This document shows, piece after piece, positions 54,091 through 62,287 of a stretch of DNA of 64,000 nt (positions are counted from its first letter, which is position 1; the number at the start of each line of letters is the position of its first letter). A model generated the notes under the pieces. The model made no database searches, had not been told where the DNA came from, and saw only the letters and a program-made list of their open reading frames with translations. Source of the stretch: Streptomyces tsukubensis (GTDB lineage: Bacteria > Actinomycetota > Actinomycetes > Streptomycetales > Streptomycetaceae); NCBI RefSeq assembly GCF_003932715.1, contig NZ_CP020700.1, positions 6,098,501-6,162,500 on the forward strand. The letters are read 5' to 3'. Both the position numbers and the translations under genes were made by a program.

Positions 54091-54993
54091 ATGACCGCTG
54101 ACTCCCCTCACGAACGGCGCCTCGACCGCGCCCTGGACAGCCTGCGCGGACTGTCCGTGGGAGACGCCCTGGGCTCCCAGTTCTTCGTACCGTCCCATTC
54201 CCCCTTTCTGAAACGGCGCGCCCTGCCGCCCGGTCCCTGGCAGTGGACCGACGACACCGAGATGGCCTGCTCGGTGGTGGCCGTGCTCGCCGAGCACGGG
54301 CGGGTGGACCAGGACGCACTGGCGCACTCCTTCGCCGAGCGCCACGATTTCGACCGCGGCTACGGCCCCGCCGTCAACCGTATGCTCCGACTGGTCCGTG
54401 AAGGGGGCGACTGGCGAGAACTCGCCACAGGCCTTTTCAGCGGCCAGGGTTCGTGGGGCAATGGTTCTGCGATGCGGATCGCGCCCCTCGGAGCGTGGTA
54501 CGCGGACGACCCCGAGCAGGCCACCCACCAGGCCGAGATCTCCTCGTACACCACCCATCAGCACCGGGAGGCCGTGGTCGGGGCGATGGCCGTGGCGGCG
54601 GCCGCGGCGCTGGCGGCGAACCCGGCGGGTGCCCCGCTGCCCGGCGAGCTGCTGGACGGTGTCATCGCGCTGGTGCCGCGCAGCGCGGTGGGACAGGGGC
54701 TGCGCCGCGCCCGCGACATGCTCGACTACGGCGACGCGGCGACCGTCGCCGCGGTGCTCGGCTGCGGGCGGCGGACCAGTGCCCATGACACGGTTCCGTT
54801 TGCCCTCTGGTCGGCCGCCCGGTCGCTGGGCGACTTCGAGCAGGCGTTCTGGACGACCGCGCAGGTGGGCGGGGATGTCGACACCACCTGCGCGATCGCC
54901 TGCGGAGTGGTTGCGGCCGGCTGGGGCGGGCGGCCGCCCCAGCCGTGGCTGGAGCGGACGGAGGCGCTGCCGGACTGGGTACCCGAGTCCTGA
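54091..54993 (+). CDS. ADP-ribosylglycohydrolase family protein
   Basis: A 300-residue ARH-fold hydrolase that removes ADP-ribose from proteins or nucleic acids, or cleaves related compounds. The two-metal site is formed by WTDDTEM early and GGDVDTTCAI late. GDALG and GNGSAMR are further family motifs. GGGAAG lies just before the ATG, 12 bases after the phosphatase frame, so the two form an operon. The broken upstream frame could be polar on it. Confidence 0.9.
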   Translation: MTADSPHERRLDRALDSLRGLSVGDALGSQFFVPSHSPFLKRRALPPGPWQWTDDTEMACSVVAVLAEHGRVDQDALAHSFAERHDFDRGYGPAVNRMLRLVREGGDWRELATGLFSGQGSWGNGSAMRIAPLGAWYADDPEQATHQAEISSYTTHQHREAVVGAMAVAAAAALAANPAGAPLPGELLDGVIALVPRSAVGQGLRRARDMLDYGDAATVAAVLGCGRRTSAHDTVPFALWSAARSLGDFEQAFWTTAQVGGDVDTTCAIACGVVAAGWGGRPPQPWLERTEALPDWVPES

Positions 54994-54996
54994 GCG

Positions 54997-55022
54997 CCCG
55001 CCCGTATCGGCATGCGGGCGGG
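54997..55022. terminator. short GC hairpin after the ADP-ribosylglycohydrolase gene
   Basis: CCCGCCCG and CGGGCGGG form an 8-bp stem around a 10-base loop, immediately after the stop codon. Confidence 0.5.
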
Positions 55023-55124
55023 TGCCCGGTCAGGGGGGGCCGAGAGGCGGTGCTCCCGGTGGCGGGGCGGCCGGGCGGAGCGTGTGCCCGTCCCCGCGCG
55101 GGGTGGTCCGCAGTTTCTCCCCGC

Positions 55125-56684
55125 CTACCCGATGTGGGCGCCGGGGCCGGTGCCACCGCTGAGGGCCTGAAGGTCGCTCTTGCGGACCCGGATGACGAAC
55201 ATCGCCGTCAGTACCGCCAGGGCGACCAGACCGACGCCCGCCCAGAAGGCGGTGGAGATGCCCTCGGCGAGCACCTGGTGACCCCAGGGCGCCGGCAGCT
55301 CTCCGGTCTTCTCCAGGGCTGCCTTCTGCGCCGGGGTCGAGTCCGCGAGGAAGGAGGGCAGCTGCTGCCGGGCCTCGTCCTTGCTGGCGGTGCTGAAGAC
55401 GGTCATCAGGATCGACAGGCCCAGGGAACCACCGACCATCTGGGTCGCGTTGAGCAGGCTGGAGGCCGCCCCGGACTCGTGCGGTGCCACGCCCGAGACC
55501 GCCGTCAGGGTCGCGGTGACGAAGACCAGGCCCATCCCGAAGCCGAAGAGCAGCATCGGCCCCAGTACCCCGCCCACGTAGGAACTGCCCGGGCTTATCG
55601 CGGTCAGCCAGGTGATGCCCGCACCGGTGATGACCGCGCCGGCCACCAGGAACGGCTTGGGGCCGACGGTCGGCAGCATCCGGGACGAGAGGCCCGCCGC
55701 GATCACGATCATCACCGTGATCGGCAGGAAGGCCAGCCCGGCGCCGATGGGGCTGTAGCCGAGCACGTTCTGGACGAAGAGCACGATGAAGAAGAACATG
55801 CCGAACATTCCGGCGGATAGGCTCACCATGATCACGTACGTTCCCGAGCGGTTCCGGTCGGCGAACATCCGCAGCGGGGTGATGGGCTCCCGGACCCTCC
55901 GTTCCACCAGCACGAACGCGCTCAGCAGGGTGACGGCGAGAGCGAAGGCGAACAGGGTGAGACTGTCGGACCAGCCCTCCTCGGAGGCCCGGACGAAGCC
56001 GTACACCAGGGAGGCCATCCCGACGGTGGAGGTCAGGGCGCCGGTGAGGTCGAACCGGCCCGAGCTGCGGTCGGACTCGTCGATGAAGACCGGGGCCAGC
56101 ACGGCTATGAGCACCCCGATGGGCAGGTTCACATAGAACACCCAGCGCCAGTCGAGCCATTCGGTGAGCATGCCGCCGGCGAGCAGGCCGATGGCCCCGC
56201 CGCTGGCCGAGACGGCGGCGAAGATACCGAAGGCCCGGTTCCGTTCCGGACCTTCCGCGAAGGTGGAGGTGATCAGGGCGAGTGCGGTGGGTGAGGCGAT
56301 GGCGCCGCCGACGCCCTGCAGTGCCCGGGCAGCGAGCATCTGCCAGGGTTCCTGTGCGATGCCGCAGAGAAGGCTGGCGAAGGTGAACAGCAGTACGCCG
56401 GAGACGAAGACCCGGCGGCGCCCGAGGATGTCACCGATGCGGCCGCCGAGCAGCAGCAGTCCGCCGAAGGTGAGCGTGTACGCGTTCACCACCCAGGAGA
56501 GTTGGGCGGTGGTGAAGTCCAGCGTGCCCTGGATGTGCGGCAGTGCGATGTTCACAATGGTCGTGTCCAGCACCACCATGAGCTGCAAGGCGGCGATGAC
56601 GGCGAGTGCCGCGCCCGGACGCCCCGGTCGGCGGGCCTCGCCCGCTCTGATGGGAGCCGAGAGCTGAGAGGTTGTCACGTGCAT
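55125..56684 (-). CDS. DHA2-family MFS drug efflux transporter
   Basis: A 519-residue permease with 14 predicted helices. Motif C-like and DHA2 signatures are LMVVLDTTIVNIALPHIQ in helix 1, GGRIGDILGRRRVF (motif A) and LQGVGGAIASPTALALI. It should expel toxic compounds in exchange for protons. ATG 56684 and GTG 56678 are both plausible starts, with GTGGGG upstream. It is divergent from a TetR repressor, with a 20-bp palindrome in its promoter region, so expression is probably drug-induced. Confidence 0.92.
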   Translation of the reverse strand: MHVTTSQLSAPIRAGEARRPGRPGAALAVIAALQLMVVLDTTIVNIALPHIQGTLDFTTAQLSWVVNAYTLTFGGLLLLGGRIGDILGRRRVFVSGVLLFTFASLLCGIAQEPWQMLAARALQGVGGAIASPTALALITSTFAEGPERNRAFGIFAAVSASGGAIGLLAGGMLTEWLDWRWVFYVNLPIGVLIAVLAPVFIDESDRSSGRFDLTGALTSTVGMASLVYGFVRASEEGWSDSLTLFAFALAVTLLSAFVLVERRVREPITPLRMFADRNRSGTYVIMVSLSAGMFGMFFFIVLFVQNVLGYSPIGAGLAFLPITVMIVIAAGLSSRMLPTVGPKPFLVAGAVITGAGITWLTAISPGSSYVGGVLGPMLLFGFGMGLVFVTATLTAVSGVAPHESGAASSLLNATQMVGGSLGLSILMTVFSTASKDEARQQLPSFLADSTPAQKAALEKTGELPAPWGHQVLAEGISTAFWAGVGLVALAVLTAMFVIRVRKSDLQALSGGTGPGAHIG

Positions 56685-56701
56685 CCCCCACAGAAGTAAA
56701 T

Positions 56702-56721
56702 AGTGAACGGACCCGTTCACT
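56702..56721. promoter_or_regulatory. TetR-type operator, MFS side
   Basis: AGTGAACGGACCCGTTCACT: perfect 9-bp arms around AC, 18 bases before the MFS ATG. Confidence 0.85.
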
Positions 56722-56750
56722 GTCATCCTCGACCGTAGAGAGTCCTCGCC

Positions 56751-56770
56751 AGTGAACGCAAGCGTTCACT
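56751..56770. promoter_or_regulatory. TetR-type operator, repressor side
   Basis: AGTGAACGCAAGCGTTCACT: perfect 9-bp arms around AA, 49 bases from the first operator and 32 bases before the repressor start. Confidence 0.85.
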
Positions 56771-56801
56771 AGAGATGTTTGTCCCCAACGGAGGCAGAAA
56801 G

Positions 56802-57476
56802 ATGGGCAGTTCGGGATGGAAGGCCGCCGGTGAGGCGCCTTCCGTGACGCCGAGGCGACGGGGGAAGGTGCTGGAGTGCGCGATCCTCGACGCAGCCCTG
56901 GAGCAGCTCGGCACGGTCGGCTGGAGCGGGCTCACCATGGAGGGCGTCGCGGCCGGGGCCCAGACCGGCAAGGCGGCCGTCTACCGGCGCTGGCCGTCCA
57001 AGGCGGACCTGGTCGCCGATGCGCTCCGGGCGGGGATGCCGCCCCTCGACGAAGCGCCGGACTGCGGCGGGGTGCGTGAGGATCTCTTCCAGCTGTGCCG
57101 TGCGATGCGGGACGCCTTCTTCTCCCGGCCCGGGCTGGCCATCCGGTCCGTCCTTCACGAATGCGATCCGGCCACCGCGGAGAGATTCCACGCGGTGATC
57201 ATGAGGCAGGTCGTCGAGCCGTCCGTCCGGCTGATCCGGGCTGTGGTGGACCGGGGTGTTGCCCGCGGGGAGGTCCGGGGGGACGCGATGGACGGCATGG
57301 TCTTCGAAGTGATCCCCGGGTTGATGATGTACCGCTCGAAGGTGTGCGGGAGCGAATGGGGGGATCGCGAGATCGCCGAGATGGTCGACGGGGTGATGAT
57401 CCCCCTGCTGAGGTCGTGCGGAGAGCTTCGTGGTGTGGCCGGTGGGGACTGCGCGACAGGTGGTGCGGAACCGTGA
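56802..57476 (+). CDS. TetR-family repressor of the efflux pump
   Basis: A 224-residue regulator. The helix-turn-helix is [32 protein letters not shown] (residues about 45-78), followed by a helical ligand domain with two Cys near residues 128 and 195. ATG 56802 has GGAGG 7 bases upstream; ATG 56775 is an alternative that would place the operator on the ribosome binding region. The two operators with the shared AGTGAACG half-site point to repression of both the pump and itself. Confidence 0.92.
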   Translation: MGSSGWKAAGEAPSVTPRRRGKVLECAILDAALEQLGTVGWSGLTMEGVAAGAQTGKAAVYRRWPSKADLVADALRAGMPPLDEAPDCGGVREDLFQLCRAMRDAFFSRPGLAIRSVLHECDPATAERFHAVIMRQVVEPSVRLIRAVVDRGVARGEVRGDAMDGMVFEVIPGLMMYRSKVCGSEWGDREIAEMVDGVMIPLLRSCGELRGVAGGDCATGGAEP

Positions 57477-57528
57477 TCGGAATCCGGTTGTCCCCGGTGG
57501 GGGCGGGCGGCGTACCCTTGCTGGCGCC

Positions 57529-58230
57529 ATGCCGTACGAACCACCCACTCATAGAGTCGAGCGCTCCATCCGGGCCACCACCGGAGCCAGGATCGTCGCC
57601 GGTGTCGACGAGGTCGGGCGCGGAGCCTGGGCCGGTCCCGTGACAGTGTGCGCCGCCGTCACCGGACTGCGCCGTCCGCCCGCCGGTCTCACCGACTCCA
57701 AGCTCCTTTCGACGAAGCGCCGTGAGGAACTCGCCGCCGAGCTGGAGACCTGGGTGACCGCCCATGCGCTCGGCCACGCCTCACCGGAGGAGATCGACGA
57801 ACTGGGTATGACCGCTGCGCTCAGGCTGGCCGCGTGCCGGGCGCTGGAGGCCCTGCCGGAACGCCCGGACGCGGTGATCCTCGACGGAAAGCACGACTAC
57901 CTCGGTGCCCCCTGGCAGGTCCGCACCGTGATCAAGGGGGATCAGTCGTGTGTGGCGGTCGCGGCTGCCTCGGTGATCGCCAAGGTGTACCGCGACGCGC
58001 GCATGGCGGAACTGCCGGAGGAGTTCGCGGACTTCGCCTTCTCCGCCAATGCCGGATATCCCTCACCCGCCCACAAGGCTGCCCTTGCGGAGCTGGGACC
58101 CACCCCGTACCACCGGCTGTCCTGGGCCTATCTCGATGCGCTGCCCCGGTGGCGGCATCTGAAGAAGGTCCGGACCGTGCCGGAGCCGACGACACCGGAG
58201 AGCGGGGGCCAACTCGGCTTCGACTTCTGA
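57529..58230 (+). CDS. rnhB: ribonuclease HII
   Basis: A 233-residue RNase HII that cuts RNA in RNA:DNA hybrids and at single ribonucleotides in DNA. The catalytic DEVGRG is at residues 27-32 ([15 protein letters not shown]). The later acidic residue is in [11 protein letters not shown] and the C-terminal [10 protein letters not shown] is typical. TACCCT lies 10 bases before the ATG and there is no Shine-Dalgarno sequence. It is followed by a short protein of unclear function and stands near recQ. Confidence 0.95.
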   Translation: MPYEPPTHRVERSIRATTGARIVAGVDEVGRGAWAGPVTVCAAVTGLRRPPAGLTDSKLLSTKRREELAAELETWVTAHALGHASPEEIDELGMTAALRLAACRALEALPERPDAVILDGKHDYLGAPWQVRTVIKGDQSCVAVAAASVIAKVYRDARMAELPEEFADFAFSANAGYPSPAHKAALAELGPTPYHRLSWAYLDALPRWRHLKKVRTVPEPTTPESGGQLGFDF

Positions 58231-58311
58231 ACCCAACCGCCACCAGGGAATTCGCACGTACGTGCCCACCCGCTGATGCCGGTCGAACCGGCATTTGATA
58301 GACATCCACTT

Positions 58312-58917
58312 ATGCCTCTCCTTCCCGAGGAGTCTCAGATTCACGAGAGTGCCCAGGGTCCCCGCGCCACTCCGGCCGCCGGCCGCACCGCGCCGACCCC
58401 TCGTCCCGTACCCGGACCGCGTTCCACGGCATCGCCCCGCCCGGGGAGCCCCGGCCCGGCGAGGCCGGCGCCTCCGGCCCGTACGAACGCCCCTGCCGCG
58501 ACGCCTTCCGCGCCGCAGAATCGTTCCCAGCCGCAGATTCAGTCGATCCCCGCTCCGGCGGACGGTGCGCTGGACGCGGCCGAGGAAGCGGTCGATCTGC
58601 TGCTCGACTCCGGGCGGGCGCCCGGAGACGTACTGATGCTGACCACCGGTGAGCGCCACCCGTGGGCGACGCACGAGCTGACGTTCGGCGAAGCCGCCTA
58701 CTGGGCTCAGCACGATGCGGGTGACGACGTCTTCCATGCCGATGCGGGCGCCGTGGACCGGGCCGCGGTCCGGCCGGTGGTCGTGGTCGCGCTCAACGGA
58801 GGCGCCGACGACGCCGCTGCCCGTGTCCTGCCCGAGGCGCTGAAGAAGGCGTCGGCCCTGCTGATCGTGTGCGGCGATCCCCAGCGGATCAACGCCGTGC
58901 TCGGTGTGACGGTCTGA
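58312..58917 (+). CDS. protein with isolated helicase-C-like domain, hypothetical
   Basis: A 201-residue protein. Residues 1-85 are a Pro/Ala/Arg-rich disordered region. The rest is a compact domain: DVLMLTTGERHPWATHELTFGEAAYW, RPVVVVALNGG and LPEALKKASALLIVCGDPQRI. The last two resemble the C-terminal motifs V-VI of UvrD-like helicases, where a protein of this kind would normally carry an ATPase core that is missing here. The start could also be ATG 58276. Function unknown. Confidence 0.7.
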   Translation: MPLLPEESQIHESAQGPRATPAAGRTAPTPRPVPGPRSTASPRPGSPGPARPAPPARTNAPAATPSAPQNRSQPQIQSIPAPADGALDAAEEAVDLLLDSGRAPGDVLMLTTGERHPWATHELTFGEAAYWAQHDAGDDVFHADAGAVDRAAVRPVVVVALNGGADDAAARVLPEALKKASALLIVCGDPQRINAVLGVTV

Positions 58918-58968
58918 CCTTCGCCCGTGACGGCCTCAAGGCCGGTGGGGGCTGCAGGCTGCCCGGAG

Positions 58969-59008
58969 CCGGTCTCCGGCTGTCCCGGTGGGGACAGCCG
59001 GAGACCGG
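58969..59008. terminator. bidirectional terminator, 18-bp stem
   Basis: Arms 58969-58986 and 58991-59008 are perfectly complementary around GGTG, between two convergent genes. Confidence 0.9.
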
Positions 59009-59149
59009 GCCGGGGATGGCGTGAACTCGTATCTCCGGTGCCCGTCCCGAGCCGCGGATGCTTCGATGGGCGGCTCCGGCCCGGCGCGGTGTCCGGGCGG
59101 CCGGACACTCGGACGGTGCGGCATGCGGCCCTGGCGGTGTGTGCCGCCC

Positions 59150-59767
59150 TCAGCGGGCCGCCGTGCGCCGCAGGACCTCCGGAGAGCCGCCCGCGGTGCG
59201 CAGCTCGTAGGGCTCGGACGCCAGCGCGTCGGCGAGATCGCCCGGTACGGAGGTGGAGTTCGGCCGTCGGCCGCCCCGGCCTTCGCCGAACACCTGCCAG
59301 CCGCCCCGGGTCAGCGTGATGTAGGCGCCGCAGCGCAGGCCGTGCAGCGTGCAGGCGTCGCGCAGTCCCCACATCCACGCGCCGTCCTCCTCGGTCCACC
59401 GTTCGTCGCCTTCGCGGCAGTAGAGCAGGACGGCGGTGCGCACCGGAGCCCGGCGGCGGAGGTCGTGCGGGATGACCCGGCGGAGATGGGCCAGCAGGGC
59501 GTTACGGAACTCCCAGCCGTCGGCCGGTGCGGAGCGCCGGGCGAACGAGGCGCTCGCGGCCAGCCGTTCCTCGGGGTCGAGTACGGCGACAACGGCAGTG
59601 GAGGGGGTGGGCCGGTGGCGGGTGTGCAGTCCGCTGACCACTTCTCGGGGGTTGCGGAGCAGCGGGATCCCGGCCGCCGTCCACTCGGAGGGCTGGAGCA
59701 TCCGGGCGAGACGGCTGGCGGAGCCGCTTGTCGAAGTGGCTGCGGACGAAGCGAATCCGAAGGTCAC
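59150..59767 (-). CDS. DUF4192-like short protein
   Basis: A 205-residue protein starting at GTG 59767 with GGGAGG just upstream. A strand pattern STAVVAVLDPEERLAA, a helix with LLAHLRRVIP, then RTAVLLYCREGD and LRCGAYITLTRGGWQVF parallel the order seen in the larger DUF4192 protein at 62288 (SVVLVALHGERG, IVLFLCREPG, VFEALCISGGRFWSY). I infer a divergent short relative. An in-frame upstream extension with CPHCGRVC is possible but lacks a better start. Function unknown; it follows recQ on the same strand. Confidence 0.65.
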   Translation of the reverse strand: MTFGFASSAATSTSGSASRLARMLQPSEWTAAGIPLLRNPREVVSGLHTRHRPTPSTAVVAVLDPEERLAASASFARRSAPADGWEFRNALLAHLRRVIPHDLRRRAPVRTAVLLYCREGDERWTEEDGAWMWGLRDACTLHGLRCGAYITLTRGGWQVFGEGRGGRRPNSTSVPGDLADALASEPYELRTAGGSPEVLRRTAAR

Positions 59768-59994
59768 GATCCTCCCTTCGCATACGCGCCCACAGTGCGG
59801 GCAGGGTCGGGTGAGGGCGCACCGCGGCACAGCCCTTCAGACCACCGAGGGACCGCGCGGGGAGCATTTCAATTCTTCCTGGCTCGTCCGGATGCGGCAA
59901 CGAGCAATTCGAATGCACTGGCAGGAATGGGCGGGTATGCCGTGGATATCCCTGCCCCCAGACTTCCCGGTGACCTCTATCGTGCCCATCGGCG

Positions 59995-62175
59995 TCATCC
60001 TTGAACCGCGAGGACCAGCGGAAACACCCCCTTCGCGCCGGATTTCCGCAGGAGCCGCGACGCGACGGCAAGGGTCCAGCCGGTGTCCGAAAGGTCGTCG
60101 ACGAGCAGTACCGGGCCGTCGGCCGCCGCCAGAGCCGCGGCGAGGGGCGCCGGGACGGTGAACGCCTCGTGCAGTGCCCGTACGCGCTGGGCGCTGTTGG
60201 AGCGGGAGGGCCGGGCGCCCTCGCCGTCCGGCGTGTATTCGACGGAGCCCAGCAGCGGCATCCGGCCGATGTCGGCAATCCGGGCACCGAGCGATCCGAT
60301 CAACTGCGGCCTGGTGCGGGAGGCGACGGTGACCACACCGGCGGGCCGGGCGGGGGCGTCCGGCGCCCCGGATGCCCAGCCGCCGGGCCCCTTGGCCCAG
60401 TCGGTCAGCACCGTCACCACGGCGTTCGCGACATCGTCGGGCACCGGAACGTCCGGCGCCTGGGGTGCCAGCATCGGGCGGAGGCGATTGCCCCAGCCGA
60501 TATCGGAGAGGCGTCCGAGCGCGCGGCCGGGAAAGGTCTGTTCGCCTTCGGGGATCCGGCCCTTGAGGGGGACGCCGACCGCCGCGAGACCGGTGGGCCA
60601 CATCCGGCGCGGCTCCACCTCGACACCGGGCCGCCCCAGCTCGCCGCGTGCGGCGTCCAGCGCGGAGTCGGAGACCTTGTCGCTGAACCGGCTGCCCGCG
60701 CAGTTGTCGCACCGGCCGCAGGGAGCCGCCTCCGCATCGTCCAACTGCCGGCGCAGGAACTCCATCCGGCAGCCCGTCGACAGCGCGTACTCCCGCATGG
60801 CCTGCTGCTCGACCTCGCGCTGACGGGCGACCCGGGCATACCGCTCCGCGTCGTACACCCAGGGGTGGCCGGTGGCGGTCCAGCCGCCCTTGACCCGCCG
60901 CACCGCCCCGTCCACGTCGAGGACTTTGAGCATGCTCTCCAGCCTGGTGCGCCGCAGGTCGACGAGGGGCTCCAGCGCGGGCAGGGACAGCGGCCGGTCG
61001 GACCCGGCCAGCACGTCGAGCGTGCGGCGCACGAGCTCCTCGGAGGGGAAGCCGACCGAGGCGAAGTACTGCCAGATGGCCTCGTCCTCCCGGCCGGGCA
61101 GCAGCAGCACCTCCGCGTGTTCCACCCCGCGGCCGGCCCGGCCCACCTGCTGGTAGTACGCGATGGGTGAGGACGGCGAGCCGAGGTGCACCACGAAGCC
61201 GAGGTCGGGCTTGTCGAAACCCATGCCCAGTGCCGACGTGGCGACCAGTGCCTTGACGCGGTTGGCGAGCAGATCGTCCTCGGCCTGCTGCCGCTCGGCG
61301 TTCTCCGTGCGGCCGGTGTACGAGGAGACGGTGTGGCCGCACTGGCGCAGATAGGCGGTGACCTCCTCGGCGGCGGCGACCGTGAGGGTGTAGACGATTC
61401 CGGAGCCCGGCAGCTCACCGAGGTGATCGGCGAGCCAGGCGAGCCGGGACGCGGCATCGGGCAGTCTCAGCACTCCGAGACTCAGGCTCTCCCGGTCCAG
61501 CGGACCGCGCAGGACGAGGGCGTCGGTCCCCGCACCGGTCCCCAACTGCTCGGCGACATCGGCCGTGACCCGGGCGTTGGCCGTCGCCGTGGTCGCGAGG
61601 ACGGGGACGTCGGCGGGCAGCTCCGCCAGCATCGTGCGCAGCCTGCGGTAGTCCGGGCGGAAGTCGTGACCCCAGTCGGAGATGCAGTGGGCCTCGTCCA
61701 CCACCAGCAGCCCGGTCGCGGCGGACAGCTCGGGCAGCACCTGGTCGCGGAAGTCGGGGTTGTTCAGCCGCTCGGGGCTGACCAGCAGGACGTCCACGTC
61801 GCCGGAGGCGATCTCGGCCCTGACCGTGTCCCACTCCTCCGGGTTGGACGAGTTGATCGTGCGTGCGCGAATACCGGCCCGGGCCGCCGCGTCCACCTGG
61901 TTGCGCATGAGCGCGAGGAGCGGAGAGACGATCACCGTCGGACCCGCGCCGCGCCGCCGCAGCAGGGACGTGGCGACGAAGTACACCGCGGATTTGCCCC
62001 AGCCCGTGCGCTGGACGACCAAGGCTCTGCGCCGGTGCGCGACCAGCGCCTCGACGGCCAGCCACTGGTCCTCCCGCAGCCTGGCCGCACCGGTCTGGTC
62101 GGAGACGAGACGGGCGAGCACGGCGTCGGCCGAGACTCTGAGGTCCGCGGGATCCGCGAGGTCTGCGTGGGTCAT
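59995..62175 (-). CDS. recQ: RecQ-family DNA helicase fused to a phosphoribosyltransferase domain
   Basis: A 726-residue protein. Residues about 1-350 are the helicase core: QRTGWGKSAVY (Walker A-like), VDEAHCISDWGHDFR and QQVGRAGRG. A RecQ zinc site follows (GCRMEFLRRQLDDAEAAPCGRCDNC). No HRDC domain is seen; instead residues about 540-726 form a phosphoribosyltransferase-like domain with the PRPP loop VLLVDDLSDTGWTL. The helicase should unwind 3'-5'; the role of the fused domain is unknown. ATG 62175 is chosen over an upstream extension through the palindrome. Confidence 0.92.
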   Translation of the reverse strand: MTHADLADPADLRVSADAVLARLVSDQTGAARLREDQWLAVEALVAHRRRALVVQRTGWGKSAVYFVATSLLRRRGAGPTVIVSPLLALMRNQVDAAARAGIRARTINSSNPEEWDTVRAEIASGDVDVLLVSPERLNNPDFRDQVLPELSAATGLLVVDEAHCISDWGHDFRPDYRRLRTMLAELPADVPVLATTATANARVTADVAEQLGTGAGTDALVLRGPLDRESLSLGVLRLPDAASRLAWLADHLGELPGSGIVYTLTVAAAEEVTAYLRQCGHTVSSYTGRTENAERQQAEDDLLANRVKALVATSALGMGFDKPDLGFVVHLGSPSSPIAYYQQVGRAGRGVEHAEVLLLPGREDEAIWQYFASVGFPSEELVRRTLDVLAGSDRPLSLPALEPLVDLRRTRLESMLKVLDVDGAVRRVKGGWTATGHPWVYDAERYARVARQREVEQQAMREYALSTGCRMEFLRRQLDDAEAAPCGRCDNCAGSRFSDKVSDSALDAARGELGRPGVEVEPRRMWPTGLAAVGVPLKGRIPEGEQTFPGRALGRLSDIGWGNRLRPMLAPQAPDVPVPDDVANAVVTVLTDWAKGPGGWASGAPDAPARPAGVVTVASRTRPQLIGSLGARIADIGRMPLLGSVEYTPDGEGARPSRSNSAQRVRALHEAFTVPAPLAAALAAADGPVLLVDDLSDTGWTLAVASRLLRKSGAKGVFPLVLAVQG

Positions 62176-62224
62176 GGCTCCATGGAACCCGATGGCACCG
62201 ACAGGAAGCGAACGCGGCCGCAAG

Positions 62225-62248
62225 CCTGTGGATAACGTTATCCACAGG
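62225..62248. promoter_or_regulatory. 24-bp perfect palindrome of two inverted DnaA boxes
   Basis: TGTGGATAA (62227-62235) and TTATCCACA (62238-62246), each the classical 9-mer DnaA box, face each other across CG, and the symmetry extends two more bases on each side. It lies about 50 bases before the recQ start and 40 before the DUF4192 gene in the divergent spacer. Confidence 0.8.
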
Positions 62249-62287
62249 GGTCGCGGGGATTGCCGCCTCCCTGCGACCGTCTGGGGC

